Positions 57,597-64,000 of a stretch of 64,000 nucleotides of DNA are shown here, piece after piece (positions within the stretch are counted from its first letter, which is position 1; each line of letters opens with the position of its first letter). The notes beneath the pieces are model-generated. The model searched no databases. It was not told the DNA's origin and was given only the letters and a program-made list of their open reading frames with translations. Where the stretch lies: NCBI GenBank assembly GCA_029834535.1, contig JAQMWT010000314.1, forward strand, positions 682,001 through 746,000, given 5' to 3'. The DNA is from Chrysophaeum taylorii (taxonomy: Eukaryota; Sar; Pelagophyceae; Pelagomonadales; Pelagomonadaceae). Both the position numbers and the translations under genes were made by a program.

Positions 57597-60105
57597 TGCG
57601 GAGTATTCCGTGAGGCAGTGGTACAAAGGCACGGAATAACCATCCCGTCTCACCGCGAGAGTCTGGCAGGTTCAGTTCAGGGAGCGGATGATAAGCCCCC
57701 CTAGCCTCAGCGCACGACTAAGACGCGCTATATACCACATATGAGCGCGAGCAAAAATATCCGTGGACTATTTGGTGGTGAAAAGGAAAGAAGACGGGTA
57801 AGGGAAAGATCGCGTTCTCAACGGACGGAATAAGGGTAGGAGTCTGCAGATTTCTCTGCACCCCCCCGAGATGTGTCTTGAAGCAGAGCAACATGGCACA
57901 TCTCCTGAGGAAATGTGATAATACGGACGAAGCCGTTGATGAACATGGAGGAGTGAAACTACAGAGGCCACATGAGGTAACACAACTTTAGTTCATATTC
58001 AGCGGTAAAGTCACATTACCAAGACACAACAAGATTTGGGCTTGGTCAATGAAGTGACTCTCTGATTGAATGCACTTGGCGAGAGCTAGTGGAACTTTAA
58101 AAGGTAGTGAAGGTGGAGGAGAGGGTAACGAGATTGCTTGATCCTCTTTAATTTGACATATATAGCAGAAACGCCATCACCCTCAGGGTAAGAGTCTGGC
58201 ACCGGATTAATGGCAGAACAGTGCTGTGGCACAAGCCGATGCGTGAGGGCGAGGAGCTGATTTAAGACCTGTGGGATGAGAGTGTTCTACTGCAATTCAT
58301 CCAAACGGTCTTCTTCAATGAAGTGAGGTGTTGTGAATGGGTCATGAGGCGACTTGAGGACCTTGTTGTAGAGAGGGATGATGGGTAGTTTGGATAAACT
58401 CGTTTCTGAGTCGTACAAGTGTGTCGTCAGGTACACCGTGCACCACATCATGTTGATCATTCAGAGCAAGAGTGAATCTGCTGAGGACTTCACAAACTTT
58501 GATCAATGTCACCAGAAGTACGTTTGTGTTTGATGTTGGAGGAAAGAGGCGGTTTTCTAAGGCACTTCCGTTGGTAACAGCCTTTTCCAAATCGGAGCGT
58601 AAAACAGCATTTTCGGTAGTTAAGGTGTGGATTTTCCGCGCCTGTTGATTGAGTGACACCTGAAGTGTCTCAACACACTGCGTGAGATGCTTCCCGTTAG
58701 TTAATAAGGCATCAGGGTCCTGGTTGGAAGGTGTATTGGTTGTAATCTGCGAAGGGGAGTCAGAGGCCGATGATGAAACCTTAGGCGAGTAGTTTAGCGA
58801 CATTTCGGTCGAAATGGTAAAATCTGAGTGGAGCTGAGGATGATATCTAGAAGCTAGCAGCTTCGCAAAATCTCTCCGCTCAGTATCAGTAAAAGCAGAG
58901 TTGGATTGCATCTCCTCAAACACACAGATGGTGGCTTGTTTTCATCGGCACTTGGGTTATATTCGGAGATATGGCGTATGAGCGAACGGGAAGCAGCATC
59001 CAGGAATGGTTTATAGGCAGCAGCAGCAGCCTTAATAACCGATTGCTTCTTATTTTGCGACCGCACAGCAGTGACCAGGAAGGACATGTGTTCCAGAAGT
59101 ATAGTCTAGTTGCTCTTTTCAAATTCAGAGGATAAGGAATTTGAGGGGAGTCTGTGATGATCGAGGATGGAAGGACCATGTCAGCAGGCATACTATGCTG
59201 AGCATATAAATCCTGTAAAAGCGTATAAAGATCAACAGGGAGGAAGTAGACTCGGAGTATAGTGGCCCGAAGATGGCCAATACAAGAGGATTCACAAAAA
59301 AGGACGTTGTAGTCGCATTGCGCGGAAAAAAAATAATAAAACTTCGCTTATTGTGATCAGCGTTGAGGCAGTGAAAGAGTAACAGTTGAGATGGGAATGA
59401 ATGAATGAATAACCAAAGTTTGTAGAACTAGCCAGATGATCTATTACACTTTTTGGGGAGTTCAGGGTCAATTCTCTTTTCGTATGTCGCAATATCGATA
59501 AAGAATGGCATCCTGTCCAAGACACTGCATACAGTGGAAGGAAGCCTGCTGGTATTCTTTCTTGGTACCACGATAACACAAGGTGGCTTGGATGGCGGGA
59601 ACAGAAGGCATGGTAACTACCACTGGGGCGCGGATCGATATGAAGGTTGGAACTTCCATAATGACCAGATAATCATTTGACGCGTAAACGGAGTCAATGG
59701 CTTCATGTAGTTCTGAGCGTACAAAGGAATTAAGGAGTCCGGTCAATGGGACACCACGGTAGGTTTCGTCCACTGGCAGGCCTTTTTCGAAGTTGTCAAA
59801 GTCAAAGTTAAGGATATAATCGGCAAGCGGAGAGGCGAAGCAACTTCGGCTTGCATCGCTGAAGCAGACTTGGACAGCAGCCGCGTCATCTCTTCACGAT
59901 TTGGCTTCCTGCGATTGGAAGTGGGAGGGGTATTGAAGGACGAATCAAATCAAATCCACAGGAGACAGAGAGCGAGGAGGGTCTCGGCGAGCAGGAGCTA
60001 CTCCCCTTGGGACAGTACGCCTTGCCGGATGTGGCATTGGCGACGTCCGAATAGTGGCAGTGGCAAAATGAGGAAGGGTTAGTTTAACGACGTTTCCGTC
60101 ATCAA
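57597..60105 (-). repeat. Large inverted repeat, right arm
   Basis: Reverse complement of 46476-49354, but without the SINE-like insertion. Together the arms flank about 8.2 kb that contains the kinase-LRR gene. The outer limit is near CATCAAGGCGTAGGAC; the inner limit is near GAGTATTCCGTGAGGC. Confidence 0.85.
58342..58923 (-). CDS. Unrecognised 193-residue ORF in the right arm
   Basis: Its protein is identical to that at 47971-48552. The neighbouring upstream frame (58854-59087) differs from its counterpart by one residue (DAVSRS versus DAASRS). Same comments on coiled coil and unknown family apply. Confidence 0.5.
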   Translation of the reverse strand: MFEEMQSNSAFTDTERRDFAKLLASRYHPQLHSDFTISTEMSLNYSPKVSSSASDSPSQITTNTPSNQDPDALLTNGKHLTQCVETLQVSLNQQARKIHTLTTENAVLRSDLEKAVTNGSALENRLFPPTSNTNVLLVTLIKVCEVLSRFTLALNDQHDVVHGVPDDTLVRLRNEFIQTTHHPSLQQGPQVAS

Positions 60106-60116
60106 GGCGTAGGACA

Positions 60117-60203
60117 AAACTCAAAGGATACCGAACGTACGCTGATCAAAGCAGCTTAGATTGGCGGGGGTGAGAGCGTCGAGCTGAAATGAGAGTGGGG
60201 TGA
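60117..60203 (+). repeat. Dispersed ~95-bp repeat, copy 2
   Basis: Matches 30172-30270 (AACTCAAAGG, GATCAAAGCAGCTTAGATTG, GTGAG). It starts about 12 bp outside the right arm. Confidence 0.65.
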
Positions 60204-60234
60204 GTGGGTGTAAGGGGGGCGGCATGGCATTAGC

Positions 60235-63200
60235 CTAACCGTCCGGGCGCCGGTGCAGGGACCCGGCGGCCGAGAGACAGACGTAGGGGCACCAAGTTGG
60301 CGTTTCTGTAAGCGTATTGGCGCTCCCTGAAGTGTGCCTGTGCGTATTGTCGTTGCAGGAGGTGGGCGGTGGCTGCACCGCCTTCGACATACTGGATGCC
60401 CGCCAGAAGGAGCCGGGCACGCTCAAGGTGCACCGTGATGGTAAGCCGCCGGTAGAGGCGCGTTGTCTGAGCCGCCGAGGCTGCCGCGAGGGAAGGGAAG
60501 GAGCACCCTCCGTGAGGCCAGTGTTGATACCAATTTGACGGGCAACACGGTGGAGGAGACCACGTAGGTTGTCACTACCCTCCGCGAAATTACCAATTAC
60601 AAACCCGAGCTCGGACCCGAACTCCGCGTGGTGGTCCCGGAACGGGCCCCGCGAGGCTGCCGGGTCGACCCCGCAGAATTTCCTGTCGACGTACCCAGCG
60701 TGCGCAACGTATTCGCGTTGAATGTTGTTGGCCCGCTTGTCGACCGGGGTCGGGGTGCCAAAATTCGCGGCGGCGATCGACGTTAGTGGTCGGATACCGC
60801 GACGGGCAGAATACGATCGTTTTTTTGCCCTCGGCGGAGACCGCCCGGAGTAGGCGTTCCTGGTGGCTTCGCGATTGATAAGTCAGGAACGAGCCTCGAC
60901 GTGGACTCGAAAGAAGGGAAAGCATTCCGGGCGAGGCGTGGGACGCAATTCCAAAACAAATCTGAGGGCTCGACCGTGTGCCGGACGCCCCCTTTCGTGC
61001 ATGAGGCCACTCAACACGTAAAGCACCGAGTCGTGCATACAGGACCGAGCTCCGTTGCGGTTGACCAAGCGATTGTCCGTGAGTACGACGTTACCGTTCG
61101 CGTCGAGAACCCGCTGGGTGTCGCCAAGAATGCCACGCCCGGGCAGCGGTACGTAGGCCGGCGACGGCAGCCCGAAGAAGTTGCCAAAACGACTTCCGGG
61201 AAGTCGCCGTTCGAGAATGCCAGATATCGCGAGGGCCATGAAGCCACCCAGGCGGTGGAGAGCTTGTCGGCGCACAGGAAGGACGCGTTGCGGACGTCAC
61301 GCGCAGGGAGAGCACGACTAAGGCTCGCCTCAAGGCGCTCGGCGCGAAGAGCCTCGCGTTGTCTCGTCACGACCCGCTGTACCTTCCCGTACGGGGCTCT
61401 GGCCGATGTGTCAATGCCCGCGCATTGTACTGGCGCGGCCAATGGGCCCTCGTCAGGCCTCCCGGCGTCCGCCTGCAAACGGCTCCAAGCGCCACACAAA
61501 GAAAAGAAAAGAAAAGCGCGGGCCAGCAAGGACGTTGGTTGGGATGCCGCAAGGGTCGCGAAGCGCGAGCTCATGTTGGCTGCGTCGAAAGAGTTACGCC
61601 CCAGCAAGGGTGCGAGCGGCTCGCAGAAACCGCTCACTGTGCCGCCCATGGCCGGAGAGCGGCTGAGCATGCGGGGGAGGACCGCACAGAAGGTCCCAGT
61701 GATGAAAGCCGCATCAGCGACATCGGCACGCGAGCGCAATCCAAGGCCACGCAACCGACCGGGAAAACGCAGGCGGCGTGTCGCAAAGGTGTCCGCACCC
61801 ACAACATCGCCGGCAGAGCCCAGCGCCGTGTAGTAGGTAGGTGTCAAGGACCGCGGCGTCGAAACGGGTGAGGGCTGCACGCGAGTCGGCTGGGTAGGCG
61901 TGCTGGGTAACGTGGTCTGCAAGAGAAGTAGCACAGTAGTACATGACAGGATGGGCGGCATTGGCGCGAGTGTGACGTGAGTGTTCGTTGAATAGTTTCA
62001 ATAATCTTATTGCACATTCTGTCGATTCTCTCGCTCACCTCTTGCCGGGCAAACGACGGGGTGCCAACCGCAATGCCGCCAATCGTGATGCTCTCACTCT
62101 CACGACCCTAATTCCGCGGAGAGTTCGAAACGAACAGCCGCCCACTGTGCGCCAATCCACTAGATCCTTGACGGAGGGGAGGTGGGCCGGGCAGTGGAGG
62201 TAGGACTTGTCAAGCCGCAGTGTACCGTTGCGCACCTTGATCTCCTCACCATACGCCAGAGCTGCCAGCACAGCTTCGCGTTGGGGGACTTCCATGACAT
62301 GACGCCGTCATCGAAGAAGAAAAAGCGGGCACAACCCCCGTGCGAGCAGAGACGGTCGTCTGATGCCTTCATCTCGGGGAAGGCAGCCACCGCGCATACA
62401 GCCGGGAAGGTGGGCATGCCCCCCGGCGTCTCCGCCGTTCTCTGAACGGAAGGAGGCAAAGTCGCCGCCGTCAAGAACTCAATGGGGGAAAAAAAAGGGC
62501 GTCAACTCGGCCTCTGCAAGTCGTCCGAGCGACGACGCAAGGTTTGCCCCCTGCAGCGTAGCATCGCTGTATCGACAGTCGCGCGTTCGATGCGGTCGAA
62601 GCAGTTCTCCTCGTCGAGCTTGATGATGGCAAAATCGGCACGTAGCTCCTCCAACAAAGAGCGGAGTCCAAAGATGAACTGAGAGATCCCGTGAGGTACG
62701 CCAACGCCGCACTGAACTGGATAGCAATGTGCGGCAACATCGTCACGGATTCGTAACGCGAAAGCGCGGCCAGTGGCTCTCGCGCGCACGCAGCCCATCG
62801 CAATAGGACGCGCGTCCGGCACCGCCTCCGGGGACTCGAGAGGTTTTTTCAAGAGCGGCACGAGGAGGCTGGTACCGACGTAGGTGTAGTACCAGGCGGG
62901 AAGCTCACCGGCAGCATAATACGCAGACTCGAAAAACTCGTTTACAAGAGACATGACGCGCTTGGCCTTCGGGCGGGGGAATTCTTCGTACGCCAGGACG
63001 GAGAGATGCTCGTTCCGGAGGAGCCCTGCGGGCCCGATCCCCGCCTTGGGTGGCAAGCGGAGATAAACCTCGGTAAGGTCGAGGACAATACGCGGCGCGG
63101 AGCCGCGATCGAAGCCCCCAATCGGCGGCCGATAGCGCGCGACGGGTGTTTTGTAGCTGCCATCTGGGCGATACATAACGCGGGCATCGCTGGCGACGCC

Positions 63201-63970
63201 CAAACTGACAATAAGCGCGACGGCCTTTCCCAACTGACCGGCATGAATGAATGACCCTGGTCAGATCGCGCCGGCCGCGCGCGCGTGCGTTATCCACGTC
63301 ACCGACGAAGCAGTCGAAGACACGCTCGTAGTCCCGACGTTCCCACGGGTCAATAAAGCGGGCCGCGACAGCCGCGCTCGCCCCCGCGAACCGATCGGAA
63401 GAAGAGGAAGTGCGCGACAGTCAGCCACTTGATAGCCCGCGAACGCTCCAAATCGTCGGTCCTTCCATCGCTCGTTATGTCGACCATGGCCCGTGCCCAG
63501 CGCACTGCGACGTCGGGATGGCACGGGTTCACATTTGCCGCGAGGGGCAGGACATGGAGCATGGGTCCAGGTCGAGCTCGTCGATAACCGACCAGGGATT
63601 CGCAAGATCCATACGTGCCATGATGGGGGCGGATATGCCGCGCGAAGATGATCCGCCGCTGTCTGGGCTGTAGCAGCGGGGCAGCCATGGCCGCAGCTCG
63701 CGCGGCCGCGGCAATGTCGGCAGCATCGGCTGCAGCTCGAGCACCTGCCGCCCGAGCTGACGCCGCAGCGCTATCTCGCCTCGCCTCCGCCTCTGCTGCG
63801 GCGGCCGCCGCATGGGCTGCAGTTCGAGCACCTGCCGCCCGAGCTGCCGCCGCTACCGCTTGAGCCGCCGCCGCCGGGTCGGGAGCTGACTGTCGCCGTC
63901 GGCGCCCTGTGCCTCTTGACCCTGACCGGCCAGGGTGTGGCTGTGAAGGTGGCGCTGGCGGTTGAGTAGT
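60235..63970 (-). mobile_element. Fossil retroelement with non-LTR-like reverse transcriptase and C-terminal nuclease-like region
   Basis: Minus-strand coding sequence runs from beyond the right edge leftward. At 62502-63233 reverse-transcriptase features are visible: KAGIGPAGLLRNEHLSVLAY, LLVPLLKKPLESPEA, QCGVGVPHGISQFIFGLRSL and the A-motif position IIKLDEENCFDRIER; an FFDDG box typical of this RT group lies near 62320-62335. Downstream, at about 60590-61275, the sequence resembles the C-terminal region of algal and invertebrate elements whose RT is followed by a restriction-like nuclease domain. Clade and ends are unresolved. The copy is broken in several places. Trinucleotide runs at 63675-63870 give Ala-rich or Arg/Pro-rich artefact frames. 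Confidence 0.6.
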
Positions 63971-64000
63971 AGGGTGGCTGCGCGTACTCCGACCGTGCGT

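Noticed and set aside
63675-63870. Ala-rich frame at the right edge as a real protein
   Set aside because: Trinucleotide GCN/GCC runs leave frames open on both strands.

Overview
The window is eukaryotic nuclear DNA, most likely from a unicellular protist or alga. It has spliceosomal introns with GTGCGT or GTACGT donors and CGCAG acceptors (43 to 112 nt long in the models that splice cleanly), a GC-rich coding bias, a flagellar-type kinesin and a mitochondrial EF-G2. A stramenopile or haptophyte would fit, but no marker here settles it.

Layout: (1) 1-15451 is the 3' part of a giant gene for a secreted-looking repeat protein built from about 54 copies of a 91-residue unit (six 15-16 residue rungs each), with higher-order repeats of 2184, 4368 and 1092 nt and one 59-nt intron before a non-repeat C-terminal domain. 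(2) 15.6-18.6 kb is intergenic and carries a MITE-like element with 18-bp inverted ends. (3) 18.6-25.4 kb is a compact gene cluster: an unresolved minus-strand gene, a two-STI1-module protein, an unresolved plus-strand gene, an ankyrin protein with a 43-nt intron, a kinesin-9-like motor and a small MazG-like protein. (4) 25.9-28.7 kb is a Crypton-type tyrosine-recombinase element with direct repeats and a TATA box upstream. (5) 30.46-32.40 kb is the mitochondrial EF-G2 gene. (6) 32.4-50.8 kb is mostly repeats: relic ORFs, an HNH-like ORF, three arrays of one G-rich minisatellite, a fossil Ty1/copia element with a LINE inserted in it, two SINE-like elements sharing the LINE's 3' end, and one arm of a 2.5-2.9 kb inverted repeat. 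(7) 50.895-57.238 kb is a 15-exon gene for a helical N-terminal domain, a protein kinase, a 15-residue-periodic coiled coil and 13 leucine-rich repeats, one LRR per 84-nt exon. (8) 57.6-60.1 kb is the other arm of the inverted repeat. (9) 60.2-64 kb is a broken minus-strand reverse-transcriptase element.

The strongest candidates for something new are the kinase/coiled-coil/LRR gene, which looks like an innate-immune receptor and sits in the middle of a large near-identical inverted repeat, and the giant hierarchical solenoid gene. No tRNA, rRNA or CRISPR array was found.
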